A stretch of 64,000 nt of DNA from an uncultured Megasphaera sp. (GCA_900540735.1 UQHB01000008.1:1-64000), one strand, 5' to 3'; shown: positions 1 through 8,186, numbered from the stretch's first letter. Translations and numbers: made by a program. The notes: generated from the letters alone by a model not told the origin.

Positions 1-81
1 GGATTTGAAATGGAATCGTGGAGCAAGAGAAATTTGCTGATGGCTGGTCTGAATAAAACCCAGTATTTACCTAATGTTTGA
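1..81 (+). CDS. 3' end of a gene cut by the window edge
   Basis: Frame 1 is open from the first base to a TGA at 79-81 and gives 26 residues ending in TQYLPNV. Nothing in this stub identifies the product. Its plus orientation matches the late tail genes at the far end of the window, so on a circular or permuted genome it could be the end of a tail or lysis gene; that is inference. It could also be a chance open stretch. Confidence 0.4.
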   Translation, partial: GFEMESWSKRNLLMAGLNKTQYLPNV

Positions 82-226
82 ACCATATTGATAATTGGTG
101 AGAAACCATAAAAAATCAAGAAAAAGTCTAGTTTTTCACCTAAAAAGTTACACAAAAGTTACACGTTTTCGTTGTTAAGTATTTATTTTTACGGCCTATC
201 TCCTATATATTACGATAAAATATTTA

Positions 227-265
227 CCCCCATGTATGTGATATTTATGCAATACTACATGGGGG
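227..265. terminator. bidirectional hairpin terminator
   Basis: CCCCCATGTA at 227-236 pairs perfectly with TACATGGGGG at 256-265 around a 19-nt loop. T-rich sequence follows on the plus side, and an A/T-rich tract (TAAATATTTT) follows on the minus side. It lies just downstream of the minus gene 272-625 and is also where a plus transcript entering from position 1 would stop. Confidence 0.75.
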
Positions 266-271
266 GTTGTT

Positions 272-625
272 TTATCTATTTCCTCTAGCGAATAACAGTT
301 GTACTCGCATATCGTTAATCTTTTTGTTTAGTTGGTCTACCTTAGCTTGAAGTGTATGGACATCATTTGTAAGCGTGTATGTTTTATATATCTTTTCATC
401 TATATCCTTTTTCATACAGTCTATAGTATTCAATAAATCGTCTACAGCGTCGTCCCTAAGATATAACACGCCTGTAGGTTGCTCAATAATCATTGGCATG
501 TCTTTACGCTGAGCAGCACCAATAGAAGCCAAGTATCCATCCTTAAGTCGCAATGCTAGTGATTTGTCTGTAAATTTAGCTTTAATGTACGCACACGGAT
601 TTACCGCTGTGTTTTGGTCGTTCAT
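272..625 (-). CDS. hypothetical protein with C-terminal coiled coil
   Basis: 117 residues from the ATG at 625, chosen because AAAGG lies 9 nt upstream; the longer frame reaches back to 688 but would overlap the next gene. The C-terminal half (DVHTLQAKVDQLNKKINDM) has heptad-like spacing and is probably a coiled coil. I do not recognise a family. It is the last gene of the minus cluster, ahead of the terminator at 227-265. Confidence 0.6.
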   Translation of the reverse strand: MNDQNTAVNPCAYIKAKFTDKSLALRLKDGYLASIGAAQRKDMPMIIEQPTGVLYLRDDAVDDLLNTIDCMKKDIDEKIYKTYTLTNDVHTLQAKVDQLNKKINDMRVQLLFARGNR

Positions 626-659
626 CTGTTTCATCCTTTCGTTCACATCTTTGATATAT

Positions 660-857
660 CTAACAGTCCCGAAAAAACAAGAAGTCAATACATCCTTCTA
701 CCGCCAAAGCAAATAATAAGCACATCAATCCAGGCAAAAACCCTTTGGCAAAAAATACCGATAAGATACAGAACATGATTATGGTTTGTAGTGACGCTAT
801 AGAAATTATTGCGCACATCTTGCTTAGGTCTTTTTTATTTATATTATTGGGATTCAT
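660..857 (-). CDS. small membrane protein, two transmembrane segments
   Basis: 65 residues preceded by an excellent ribosome binding site (AAAGGAGATATT then ATG). A hydrophilic N-terminus (MNPNNINKKDLSKM) is followed by two hydrophobic stretches at about residues 15-36 and 42-60, separated by a short Gly-Pro turn. Size and topology would suit a holin-like or superinfection-type phage membrane protein, but no motif decides this. It is separated from the upstream 3D-domain gene by a strong terminator, so it may have its own promoter. Confidence 0.65.
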   Translation of the reverse strand: MNPNNINKKDLSKMCAIISIASLQTIIMFCILSVFFAKGFLPGLMCLLFALAVEGCIDFLFFRDC

Positions 858-875
858 AATATCTCCTTTATTCTT

Positions 876-904
876 AAAAAGCCGCTCAAACAGCGGCTTT
901 TTTA
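876..904 (-). terminator. intrinsic terminator of the 3D-domain gene
   Basis: AAGCCGCT and AGCGGCTT form an 8-bp GC-rich stem with a CAAAC loop, flanked by A and T runs on both sides. It directly follows the stop at 905 of the minus-strand 3D gene and would also work in the plus direction. Confidence 0.85.
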
Positions 905-1213
905 CTATCGTTCAACGTACACATCAAGATATTGTCTACCGAAATTAACAGCGTCGTCATAAGAAGACATGTACAAATCTAAATGGTCGGTATAACCGCC
1001 ACCAAACCTGTCCATGACAACATAGCGTTGCCCATTCACGATAACCGTTGTCCCAATCGGTAAATCATCCGATGCAGCGAACCCTTCTTGAACCCACTCA
1101 CCACTAGCTGTATACCCTTGGTCACAATATGCAGTGACTTCCACAGTACGCCATTCAGCGTGACAGACTAGAGGAGTAAGGAACACCAGTAAAGCTATTA
1201 GTATTCGAGTCAT
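905..1213 (-). CDS. secreted 3D-domain (double-psi beta-barrel) protein
   Basis: 102 residues. An N-terminal signal peptide (MTRILIALLVFLTPLVCHA, cleavage likely after CHA) is followed by a complete 3D domain. Recognisable elements are VTAYC, the A-S-D-D-L-P-I-G-T segment, V-M-D-R-F-G-G-G and the aspartates of DHLDLYMSSYDDAVNFG. In this family the three aspartates form the putative active site and the proteins act on or bind peptidoglycan, as in RlpA and MltA-like lytic transglycosylases. The ribosome binding site is AAAGGGGG. A role in lysis or cell-wall remodelling is likely; the catalytic activity is inferred. Confidence 0.82.
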   Translation of the reverse strand: MTRILIALLVFLTPLVCHAEWRTVEVTAYCDQGYTASGEWVQEGFAASDDLPIGTTVIVNGQRYVVMDRFGGGYTDHLDLYMSSYDDAVNFGRQYLDVYVER

Positions 1214-1309
1214 TTTAACCCCCTTTCTAGGTCTTGCAAAACCAAAAACTATATATTATTATCTTCTCAGAAAGAAGGTAATGTCATACCATTTGAGCGA
1301 TTAGATTCT

Positions 1310-1708
1310 ATGTCAGAATCATTACTAAAATACTTTTATGTAAAACGTCTTTCCACTTCCCAAGAGGCTACCGTTTATTTCGATGTTGACCCATTTGTGT
1401 TGAAAGGGTACTCAGAACTTCTATTAGACAAGAAACTCTTAAAAGATGGGGGTCCAGGAATGGAGAATAGTCGAGAGGTATATATGGGGCACCATTATGT
1501 GACTACAACCCAAGGAGATATTTATTTTAGCCAGTTAAAAAGAGCAAAAAGTGACAAGAGAAAGAGCATAATATGAAAAACCATTGTTACTATTATCCCT
1601 ATCGTTATAGCTATAGCTCAAAACTGGGATAAACTTATTTGGTCATTGATACAACCAGTGCTACTAAATCTAGGGGATTTTCTTTATAAAATCTATACCC
1701 ATAACTAA
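1310..1708 (+). pseudogene. winged-helix-like/membrane protein gene with an in-frame TGA
   Basis: The frame runs 88 codons to a TGA at 1574-1576 and then stays open in the same frame for another 43 codons to TAA at 1708. The part after the stop is a plausible membrane segment (TIVTIIPIVIAIAQNW, then LIWSLIQPVL). Before it, a lysine/arginine-rich stretch (KRAKSDKRK) would sit at the membrane face. The first part (LLLDKKLLKDGG, HHYVTTTQGDIYF) resembles the last strand-helix of a small winged helix, but this is a weak likeness. No ribosome binding site is seen before 1310, so the true start may lie upstream. It is the only plus-strand gene among minus-strand neighbours. I read it as a nonsense-mutated or read-through gene. 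Confidence 0.5.
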
Positions 1709-1753
1709 GTTCTTCTTTAATCTCATTCCATAACCACCATAATTTTATTCGTA

Positions 1754-1912
1754 TCATTTATTTATGTACTTCATTAATGCAATCCAAATGGTGCATAATA
1801 AGCCTATTTCCAAACTCTGTAATAATTTGTAGCTGAGAACGATAGAGATAAGAAGGTAGCAAAGTCGTTCCCAATCCCATCCTTTAAACCATTCTTTTAA
1901 TATTTCTTTCAT
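1754..1912 (-). CDS. small membrane protein (52 aa)
   Basis: A 52-codon frame with an ideal GGAGGAATT-ATG start. A tryptophan-rich amphipathic N-terminus (EWFKGWDWERLCY) precedes two hydrophobic stretches (LLISIVLSYKLL and EIGLLCTIWIALM). Function unknown. It is the promoter-distal member of the run of tiny minus genes from 2964 down. Confidence 0.65.
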   Translation of the reverse strand: MKEILKEWFKGWDWERLCYLLISIVLSYKLLQSLEIGLLCTIWIALMKYINK

Positions 1913-1920
1913 AATTCCTC

Positions 1921-2151
1921 CTAAAACGGTGTATCAATAAGGGCATGTAATCCGCCGATAAGCTTCTTTAAAAACTTAATGTTTTCTTTTGTCTCCTGAC
2001 CTGAGTTATAAGGAGAGGTTAAACAGGAGTTTAAGTAACAGATGTGATTATACAGATTGTAGCCTAGCGTTTTAGCTTCCTCTGGTGTCAGCGTAATCCG
2101 AATCACTGGCTTCGTAATGGTCTCAACTTCGTTTTCTTTAGCGACTAACAT
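1921..2151 (-). CDS. hypothetical protein
   Basis: 76 residues with AGGAGG 7 nt before the ATG. Soluble, with a central helix-like TPEEAKTLGYNLYNHICYLNSCL. No family recognised. Follows the 26-residue peptide gene 2161-2241 with slight spacing, in the same minus operon. Confidence 0.6.
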   Translation of the reverse strand: MLVAKENEVETITKPVIRITLTPEEAKTLGYNLYNHICYLNSCLTSPYNSGQETKENIKFLKKLIGGLHALIDTPF

Positions 2152-2160
2152 AGATGCCTC

Positions 2161-2241
2161 CTAGAAGCCCCATAACGCTAAGCTGTAGCCAATAATAACG
2201 CCAATTCCCCACAATAATGTATAACGTGTTAACCCTAACAT
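2161..2241 (-). CDS. 26-residue single-pass membrane peptide
   Basis: Starts at an ATG with GGAGGACAAAGC upstream and encodes a peptide that is almost entirely one hydrophobic helix (LLWGIGVIIGYSLALWGF). It overlaps the stop of the preceding gene by 7 nt, which is typical of translational coupling. Such micro-peptides are common in phage operons; function unknown. Confidence 0.5.
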   Translation of the reverse strand: MLGLTRYTLLWGIGVIIGYSLALWGF

Positions 2242-2609
2242 GCTTTGTCCTCCTTTGGTATGTTGTTGATTTCTCCTAATGTTTTCCAACCAGTTAAGTT
2301 CGCTTTATTAGCGTCTAAGTATTTAACGAATCTCATTGGTTTATCCATGATTTCGTCTGGTTTAATATTGAATTCCCACCATTCGGCACCGTCACACTCT
2401 CCTTGACATATCCACCAATCATCACCTAAGATGATTAAATTTTGAGCAATTCTTTGAGAGCCATAGTCGCCGTCGTATTCTGTAACCTTAGCAACTATTT
2501 CAAAATTCTCTTTGATAATTTGGAACGCACCGCAGCCAATGGCTTCTACGTCGTCCCATGTTTTACCATTAAGCTCTAAACAGTAAATCGTTTCCTCCCA
2601 TAAATTCAT
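2235..2609 (-). CDS. hypothetical protein, tryptophan-rich
   Basis: 124 residues; GAGG lies about 10 nt before the ATG, and the ATG overlaps the stop of the upstream gene (AUGA). The protein is acidic with several tryptophans (DDWWICQGE, GAEWWEFNI), suggesting a compact beta-rich fold. I do not recognise a family. Confidence 0.65.
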   Translation of the reverse strand: MNLWEETIYCLELNGKTWDDVEAIGCGAFQIIKENFEIVAKVTEYDGDYGSQRIAQNLIILGDDWWICQGECDGAEWWEFNIKPDEIMDKPMRFVKYLDANKANLTGWKTLGEINNIPKEDKAC

Positions 2610-2764
2610 TCTGGCTTTACCTCAATGGCTTTCTCTGCCGCACAGGCAATAACCATGTTTTTACAGTCTTGAAACCCTTTCATATAAGCCAAACGAAAAA
2701 TTGGCTGAATATTAGCGTCGCTATAATGCGACTGTAAGTAATTAACAATATCTAATAAATTCAT
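2606..2764 (-). CDS. hypothetical protein (52 aa)
   Basis: A short frame starting at 2764 after AAGGA and ending in an AUGA overlap with the next gene. Helical in appearance (MNLLDIVNYLQSHYSDANI), with two cysteines. No function can be assigned. The tight coupling on its 3' side supports it as a real gene. Confidence 0.55.
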   Translation of the reverse strand: MNLLDIVNYLQSHYSDANIQPIFRLAYMKGFQDCKNMVIACAAEKAIEVKPE

Positions 2765-2777
2765 TCCTTGTATACTC

Positions 2778-2963
2778 CTAATCTATAAAACATAACTCTT
2801 CTTTATCGAATAATTGTAATTGCCACATAGGGATAGCTCCTTTAGGGTAATCGATTTTTACGCTTATTTTATCGGTATCAGAAGCAAGGATTTCGCCTGT
2901 CATCCCAAAATATAATGATTTAGGGTTAATAACAGTAACCTTTCTACCCTTCAGAGGAATCAT
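2778..2963 (-). CDS. small KOW/SH3-like protein
   Basis: 61 residues; its ATG overlaps the TAA of the polymerase gene (TAATG), indicating coupling. The sequence (KGRKVTVINPKSLYFGMTGEIL, then strand-like DKISVKIDYP and a closing W-x-L-x-L-F) looks like a small SH3/KOW-type barrel, which often binds nucleic acid. This assignment is a fold guess. Confidence 0.6.
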   Translation of the reverse strand: MIPLKGRKVTVINPKSLYFGMTGEILASDTDKISVKIDYPKGAIPMWQLQLFDKEELCFID

Positions 2964-4804
2964 TAGCTTACCCTCTTAAGTTTCTGAACAGAATCCATAA
3001 TAAAGCCTGTAGGTCTATTTTTTAACCCAAAGAGGTAAGGCTTGCCAACTTCGAGTTTTTTATATTGCTGTGCAAACATAGGGAAATTCATTGGCTTCTT
3101 GTCGTCCCTTTCTATATCGACAAACGCCATCTGTCGTCCTTTACGGTCAGTAATTTCTTTAAAGCGAGTGACGACACCTGCGAATACCGTCTTGTTGTTC
3201 ACCAAAGACAAATCATATCCATCAAACGGATTTAAGAAGGTGAAACCAAAGACGGCCGTTTCTTCTGTCGCGTCATGGAACTTAGGGTCAACATGCCATT
3301 TCATTTGCGCAGACCGAATTTTATCTTGATATTCCTTGATGCGTTTTTGACACTGCTCAGGCTTATACTTCGTATTGGCTTCCCAACGCTTAATTGCATC
3401 GTGCCACTTATTGAGGTCTTTAAGGTGACGTTTGATACCATCAATAGAACCTACAAGCTTATTGCGTGGTATTTTGAAATAATCCAAGGCACCACCGCTA
3501 ATGAGAGCCTTTAAGGTATTAGACGGGTACTGGTTCATAACCTTAAGTATGTCATCCTTTTTCATTGGGGCTTCAATTTTGCCAACGCCTTTGATGCAGT
3601 TGGTTCCAAGCTGAATCCCTGTACCGACAACTTTACACATCTGTTGTCCAAGTTCAGGGTACTTGATATTGACGCCCATGCGTTTAGCCGCTTTGATATA
3701 CGTAGGGAATTCCTTGTCCTTGCATTTTTGATTCAAGAAGGAACACCAATACTGCATCGGGTAATGCGCTTTGAGGTACGCACTACGCCAAGCGGTGAGG
3801 CCATATGCTGCCGCGTGTGACTTATTAAATAGGTAAGAGGCAGAAGCAGCTACAACCTTGGTAAACTCATCAACGGCCTCTTCTGGCGTCCCTTTTTCTT
3901 TAGCCTTGGCTTTCATATCAGCGATACATGGAGCCATTTCTTCCTCGATTTTACGGCCAATGATGCGTCGAACGTTGTCTGCTTGCCCTAAGGAATAGCC
4001 ACAAAGGACTCTGGCTCCTGCCATAACTTCTTCTTGGTAAATAAAGAGGCCATATGTGTCCTTTAACGCAGGCTTTAGCTCTTCTACAGGGTAATGAACA
4101 GCATGTTTCCCTGTACGACGCATGATGTACTCTTTGGTCGTCCCAGAGTCTAACGCACCCGGTCTAAAGAGAGCGTTCGTAACGATAACGTCATTGGCTT
4201 CCTCAGTATGCATTTCTTGGAGCGTTTCGGTAAAGCCTTGCGATTCACTCTGGAACACACCTTCTGTATGCCCTTGGCGTATCATTTGCGCCGTTTTTTC
4301 ATCTCGGTCAGGGATAGCCATGTAATCTACGCCTGTTTCCTTAATGACTCTGTCAATGACATCCAAATGCTGGAGCCCTAATATATCAAGCTTTAAGAGC
4401 CCCATGGCTTCGCAATCATGGAATTCGTAGGCGACTACAAAGTCATATTCACCAGTCTTGGTGTTCTTTTGACGTTCAATCGTAGTGTAATTATTGATGT
4501 CATTAGGGCAAACAATAACCGCAGACGCATGGGTAGAGTAGTTGATGATGTGGCCAAGGAAATGCTCAGCGATGTCACAAACCTTCTTGTCAGAGATATT
4601 TTTCAGTGACTCTGGTTCATCATTTACGCTCTTACAAAGTGCATTCGTCGTTTCTTGGTCGTAATCCAATGCTTGGCACGCTCTACGGCACGCAGACTTA
4701 GCCTTGATGTAGCCAAAGGTGCGTACCTGATACACTTCACCATAGCGACTCTTAATATAATCAATAAGTTCACTACGACGAGACGTTTGTACGTCCGTAT
4801 CAAT
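2963..4804 (-). CDS. dnaE: DNA polymerase III alpha subunit (DnaE-type), exon 2
   Basis: The second exon encodes about 613 residues and starts inside the catalytic palm. Reading upstream of the first internal ATG at 4735 gives I-D-T-D-V, which completes the catalytic aspartate motif begun in exon 1. The palm continues with LLKLDILGL, the usual site of the third catalytic aspartate, followed by the finger helices and a C-terminal OB-like region (FAGVVTRFKEITDRKGRQM). With exon 1 the protein is about 996 residues, a little shorter than bacterial DnaE (about 1100). It is the replicative polymerase of the phage, working with the helicase, primase and SSB encoded at 8-15 kb. Confidence 0.9.
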   Translation of the reverse strand: MDTDVQTSRRSELIDYIKSRYGEVYQVRTFGYIKAKSACRRACQALDYDQETTNALCKSVNDEPESLKNISDKKVCDIAEHFLGHIINYSTHASAVIVCPNDINNYTTIERQKNTKTGEYDFVVAYEFHDCEAMGLLKLDILGLQHLDVIDRVIKETGVDYMAIPDRDEKTAQMIRQGHTEGVFQSESQGFTETLQEMHTEEANDVIVTNALFRPGALDSGTTKEYIMRRTGKHAVHYPVEELKPALKDTYGLFIYQEEVMAGARVLCGYSLGQADNVRRIIGRKIEEEMAPCIADMKAKAKEKGTPEEAVDEFTKVVAASASYLFNKSHAAAYGLTAWRSAYLKAHYPMQYWCSFLNQKCKDKEFPTYIKAAKRMGVNIKYPELGQQMCKVVGTGIQLGTNCIKGVGKIEAPMKKDDILKVMNQYPSNTLKALISGGALDYFKIPRNKLVGSIDGIKRHLKDLNKWHDAIKRWEANTKYKPEQCQKRIKEYQDKIRSAQMKWHVDPKFHDATEETAVFGFTFLNPFDGYDLSLVNNKTVFAGVVTRFKEITDRKGRQMAFVDIERDDKKPMNFPMFAQQYKKLEVGKPYLFGLKNRPTGFIMDSVQKLKRVS

Positions 4805-5568
4805 CCTTAGTACCCTATGTTACCATAGGGAGTAGACTATCTCTTCACCTTGCCATTTCGGTTTAGGTGTCATGCACTTCGGACGGTAGCTCATCTTCCG
4901 CCCTACGCTCCTACGAGCTAGTCGTTACACTTTATTTCATACTTACCAACCTTGCGATATTTGTTTAAAGACGAGAAAGACATCCCTAATTCTGTTGCCG
5001 CATAGCGACAACACTCGTTAATGCTTTGAAAATCTTTAACTTTCACCCCATTGTAGAATAATGTACATCTTCTGAAATTCCTTACAGGCGACATTGTTGT
5101 GTAGGAATGTTCTAAATTTTCTTTGCGCGTTACCCAACGCAAGTTGGACACGTCGTTGTTTAAGATATTTTTATCAATATGGTCAACCTCAGGCTTGTTC
5201 ATTGGGTTGGGTATAAACGTAAAAGCTACAACCCTATGAACTGGCGTGTGGTATATTTTCCCATTTCGGTACAATCTAGTATATAAATAAGGGGATGTTG
5301 TTGTTGGTCTTGTCTTTAAAAATGCTTCTTTGTTTAAAGAGTAAATATCGCCAGTGCGCGAGACCAAATAGGAGTTTTCATAACCCTTAACTGGTCTCAT
5401 ATCGCTTAAATCTGGTATAAGGAAGTCTCCTTTTGGTATAAAATCTTAGCACGGTGTTGTCCCATTAGGAGTTTCACCGTTAGCCTCCCTGTGAGGAAGA
5501 CACCTGCAAGCAATGCAGTTCACATGAATTAACATCTGTTATTTCTAACAAACTCGACATAAATGTTT
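4805..5568 (-). other. group I intron (764 nt) in the polymerase gene
   Basis: Removing 5568-4805 joins GCAGAT to ATTGATACGG and restores A-D-I-D-T-D, the polymerase active-site motif. The boundaries obey group I rules: the 5' exon ends in T and the intron ends in G. Core segments are visible on the minus strand. Near the 5' part lies a P4-P6-like stretch (GGTGAAACTCC, then ACACCGTGCTAAG). Near the 3' end lies AAGAGATAGTCTACTC, matching the conserved P7 side, followed by the hairpin CCCTATG/CATAGGG. The intron hosts an HNH endonuclease gene. Exact splice sites could be off by a few bases. Confidence 0.85.
4918..5400 (-). CDS. intron-encoded NUMOD4/HNH homing endonuclease
   Basis: 160 residues. 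The N-terminus (PVKGYENSYLVSRTGDIYSL) is a textbook NUMOD4 domain. It is followed by an HNH_3 core with the HR in VHRVVA, the VDHIDKN motif and NLRWVTRKEN. The C-terminus (KVKDFQSINECCRYA...MSFSSLNKYRK) looks like a NUMOD1-type helix-turn-helix for DNA recognition. Proteins with this arrangement cut intronless alleles and spread their group I intron. No clear ribosome binding site precedes the ATG, as is common for intron ORFs. Confidence 0.88.
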   Translation of the reverse strand: MRPVKGYENSYLVSRTGDIYSLNKEAFLKTRPTTTSPYLYTRLYRNGKIYHTPVHRVVAFTFIPNPMNKPEVDHIDKNILNNDVSNLRWVTRKENLEHSYTTMSPVRNFRRCTLFYNGVKVKDFQSINECCRYAATELGMSFSSLNKYRKVGKYEIKCND

Positions 5569-6717
5569 ATCTGCGCTACTTGTACGTTCTGGGTTGGCAA
5601 AACGTTCAAACAGCAACTTATATTTCAATGGGTCAACTTTCGTTATTCCCATAAAGTAAGCCACGTCGCTACCGCAAACGGAACCACGACCCATCCCTGT
5701 GCGGATGCCTTTTCTGTTGCACCAATGGAGCATGTCGTCTACGATACACATATAATTCAAATAGTTTACCTTTCGGAGCATATCGATTTCGTATTTAATA
5801 CGGTCGATGTGTTCCTTTTTGTTTGGCCACGTAGATACCTTCATAGCCTTGAATCCTTCGTTACAACGACGACGAATATAGGCCTCTGGGTCATCGCAGT
5901 AGTTTGGATAGTGCTGTCCGCCGAAAGGAATCTCTACGTTACATTTATCCACAACCTCTTGGATAGTCTCAAAGGTTTCTTCGATTTCCCCTTTAGTAAA
6001 ACCGTGATAGGAAGTCATAAAATCCATTACCTCTTTCGTGTCCATTAAATGATACGTAGGCGTGGAGTAGTAGTCACTTTCATCGCCTAACAAGAGCCAA
6101 TACCGATGATACGGAGCGTCTTCTTTGCGGACATAATGAGCATCCAAGGTAATGATACATTTATGACCATGAGTCCTAGCGAAGTCATAGACTTTGTGAT
6201 TGTAGGTTTTCTGGTCTTCTGTCGAGTGCGGTTGTAATTCACAATACAGGTCATCCTTGAAGATGTCGTGCAGTTGATACATATCTTCCTTTGGCTCATC
6301 CTGTCGCATAACACCTGCGATACAAGCTGTAGAGCAGATGAGTCCTTCGTGGAACTCTGCAATGGCAGCCATGTCGATACGCGGCTTCTTATAGAAATGT
6401 TCATGAGCGTAGGTATCAAGCTTCATAAGGTTCTTATAGCCCGTCATATCTTTAGCTAGGAATAACATGTGATACAACGGCGATTCATTCAAGTTAATAT
6501 CATGTACAAAGTACATTTCACAGCCAAGAATCGGCTTAAGCCCTTGCTTTTTGCATTCTTTATAAAATTGTATCAAGTCGCTACAGGTTCCATGATTGGT
6601 ACATGCCAGAGCCGTATAGTTTAACTCCTTGGCACGTTTAGTCAAGTCATGAAGGGTAGCAAATCCATCATGAAGGCTTGCATCGGTGTGCTGATGGAGG
6701 TTGCATAAGAACTCCAT
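5569..6717 (-). CDS. dnaE: DNA polymerase III alpha subunit (DnaE-type), exon 1
   Basis: 383 residues from the ATG at 6717, which follows AAGGTG. The N-terminal PHP domain is clear: H-Q-H-T-D at residues 8-12, ALACTNHGT near 36-44 and GCEMYF near 64. The polymerase palm then begins with GMGRGSVCGSDVAYF at about 343-357 and ends in FERFANPERTSSAD at the intron border. The ORF appears to read on for a few codons after this point, but that is intron sequence. The upstream gene ends immediately before this start, so the two are coupled. Confidence 0.9.
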
Positions 6718-6930
6718 TTAGTTCACCTTCTGGACAACTGGGTCGTCCTTACATTGCTCATTATAGATACGGAGCATTTCTTTGTCACCTTTTTCTGTAT
6801 CCAAGATGACCAGTCCAATTAACATCTGTAGTGACGTGGATAACGTCAGCGACAAGCTGTCCTTTGGAAGGAGGCTAAGGATACGTTCGAAATCATGGAT
6901 AGAAATTGCGATTTCTTTCGGTTCTCTCAT
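6718..6930 (-). CDS. hypothetical protein between antirepressor and polymerase
   Basis: 70 residues, mainly helical (FERILSLLPKDSLSLTLSTSLQMLIGLVI). The ATG overlaps the antirepressor stop by 4 nt and GAGGTG precedes it. No family recognised; it is cotranscribed with the polymerase. Confidence 0.6.
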   Translation of the reverse strand: MREPKEIAISIHDFERILSLLPKDSLSLTLSTSLQMLIGLVILDTEKGDKEMLRIYNEQCKDDPVVQKVN

Positions 6931-7679
6931 GCGGCTTCACCTCCTAACAAGCGTCTAATGAAATATTCTTGCCCTTTCGGCGTAATGTATGTCCGAATAT
7001 TGATTTGTGTCCGCGTCCCAATCTTATACGGCACTTCACGGACTTTAAAGAAGCCTTTTTCAATCCATTCTTGACGAGGCTGATTCTTTTCCTTACCTTC
7101 TTTGATTAAGAAGTCGTTTTCACGGAGCCACGCAAAGAAACGCGAACGTCCTGTCTGATAGCCATTCTGGCACAACACTTTAGCCATAGAGCCAACAGGA
7201 ATGTCGTCATCACTTACACTAATGGCATTCGCAAGGGCAACCTTTGGTTTATCAGCTTCGATTTGCTTCAAGGCTTTGTCCTTTTCTTCTAAAGCGTGAG
7301 CGTATGCAATCAATGCATCGGGCAACGTCTTAGGAATGTCCGATACGAATGGATTCTTCAACTGTTCTTCCATTTGGTTGAATGCATTAATATACTTCAT
7401 TTTCCATTCGAGAGCCTTAGCTCCTTTAAGGCCCATAACTAGAAGACTAAATCCGTCTCTAGTCATATAGTAAAGTGGATAACTTTGTCCATTTTGTTGG
7501 TTTGCTTCGAACGTTTTAAAGAATAAAGAGGGGGTGTCCCCACTTTTGGGGAGACCCTTTACGAGAGTCTCAATGTCTCTTAATACGTGGTCGTGACGCT
7601 TCCCAAATGTTTCAGCTATTACACGGCTTGAAGTCACTACTTGGTTATTATTTACTTGCACTAAATTCACTTCAATCAT
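6927..7679 (-). CDS. phage antirepressor, Rha family with KilAC-type C-terminus
   Basis: 250 residues. The N-terminal 110 residues match the Rha/pRha domain (VTSSRVIAETFGKRHDHVLRDIE, YYMTRDGFSLLVMGLKGAKA). After a helical linker, the C-terminal part (GSMAKVLCQNGYQTGRSRFFAWLRENDFL... TYITPKGQEYFIRRLL) is the ANT/KilAC domain. Such proteins bind DNA and relieve repressors or alter early lytic transcription. It is the first gene after the structured leader 7690-8087 and the promoter at 8094-8122, so it heads the minus early operon. Confidence 0.88.
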   Translation of the reverse strand: MIEVNLVQVNNNQVVTSSRVIAETFGKRHDHVLRDIETLVKGLPKSGDTPSLFFKTFEANQQNGQSYPLYYMTRDGFSLLVMGLKGAKALEWKMKYINAFNQMEEQLKNPFVSDIPKTLPDALIAYAHALEEKDKALKQIEADKPKVALANAISVSDDDIPVGSMAKVLCQNGYQTGRSRFFAWLRENDFLIKEGKEKNQPRQEWIEKGFFKVREVPYKIGTRTQINIRTYITPKGQEYFIRRLLGGEAA

Positions 7680-7689
7680 CCTTTCTACT

Positions 7690-8087
7690 CACATATGTCT
7701 GAATAACGTTATCGTTGACATATGTTGTACTGCATGGGCCGGTATCCTGAGCCAACGGAAAACTCACCCAAGACAGACGCATAAACGTCGTCTAGGTAAG
7801 TTGACAAGGCCGTACAACCGTCGCCCTTCGTCAAACGCTCCTCATCACTGCTTCATCGCCTAGAAACCGTCCCTAGGACTCCACAGCTACCCTGCTTTTC
7901 AGCACCAGTTTCTCCTATGCCCGACCTTTGTTGGATGTCGTCTCCCTAAGCCGAAACCATCGTAGAGCGTATACGTGGCTGTCCGTTGCCGTAATCGACT
8001 GCTCATGTTGTCTAATCAGGTGAGCTATCCTGCGGCTTTTGATAGTTCGGTGTTCCCTGAACCGAAGCACTATGTAGTTTTGCTGAC
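7690..8087 (-). ncRNA. structured ~400-nt leader RNA of the minus early operon
   Basis: No coding frame is credible here, yet a consensus promoter fires into it and the minus strand folds well. Stems include CGGT/ACCG near 8048-8065, TGCT-GAAA-AGCA (GNRA tetraloop), CCTAG/CTAGG, a long GTTTGACGAAGG/CCTTGTCAAC stem, nested GACG/CGTC with flanking AGAC/GTCT, and a terminal GACATATGT/ACATATGTC hairpin at 7690-7726 just before the antirepressor. It may be a regulatory leader or an independent RNA. It does not show RNase P, tmRNA or known riboswitch signatures that I recognise. Confidence 0.6.
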
Positions 8088-8093
8088 AAGAAA

Positions 8094-8122
8094 AGAATAC
8101 TCTGAATAAAAGAAAATGTCAA
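8094..8122 (-). promoter_or_regulatory. sigma-70-type promoter of the minus early operon
   Basis: On the minus strand TTGACA (8122-8117) is followed after exactly 17 nt by TATTCT (8099-8094). Transcription would start near 8087 and run through the structured leader into the antirepressor and polymerase genes. Confidence 0.85.
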
Positions 8123-8158
8123 GGAAAATAGGAAATAAAAAAGAAAATTAGGAATATA

Positions 8159-8186
8159 TTGACAAAAATAAGAAAGAATGTATAAT
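8159..8186 (+). promoter_or_regulatory. sigma-70-type promoter of the plus early operon
   Basis: TTGACA at 8159-8164 and TATAAT at 8181-8186 with a 16-nt spacer. It is divergent from the 8094-8122 promoter with about 35 bp between the -35 boxes, so one regulator bound there could control both early operons. Confidence 0.85.

Noticed and set aside
5545..5568. Natural end of a short polymerase at 5545
   Set aside because: The last eight codons are intron sequence; the catalytic motif is completed only by the exon at 4804.
7690..8087. RNase P RNA, tmRNA or 6S RNA in the early leader
   Set aside because: The conserved RNase P core words, the tRNA-like ends of tmRNA and the open-bubble shape of 6S RNA are not seen.
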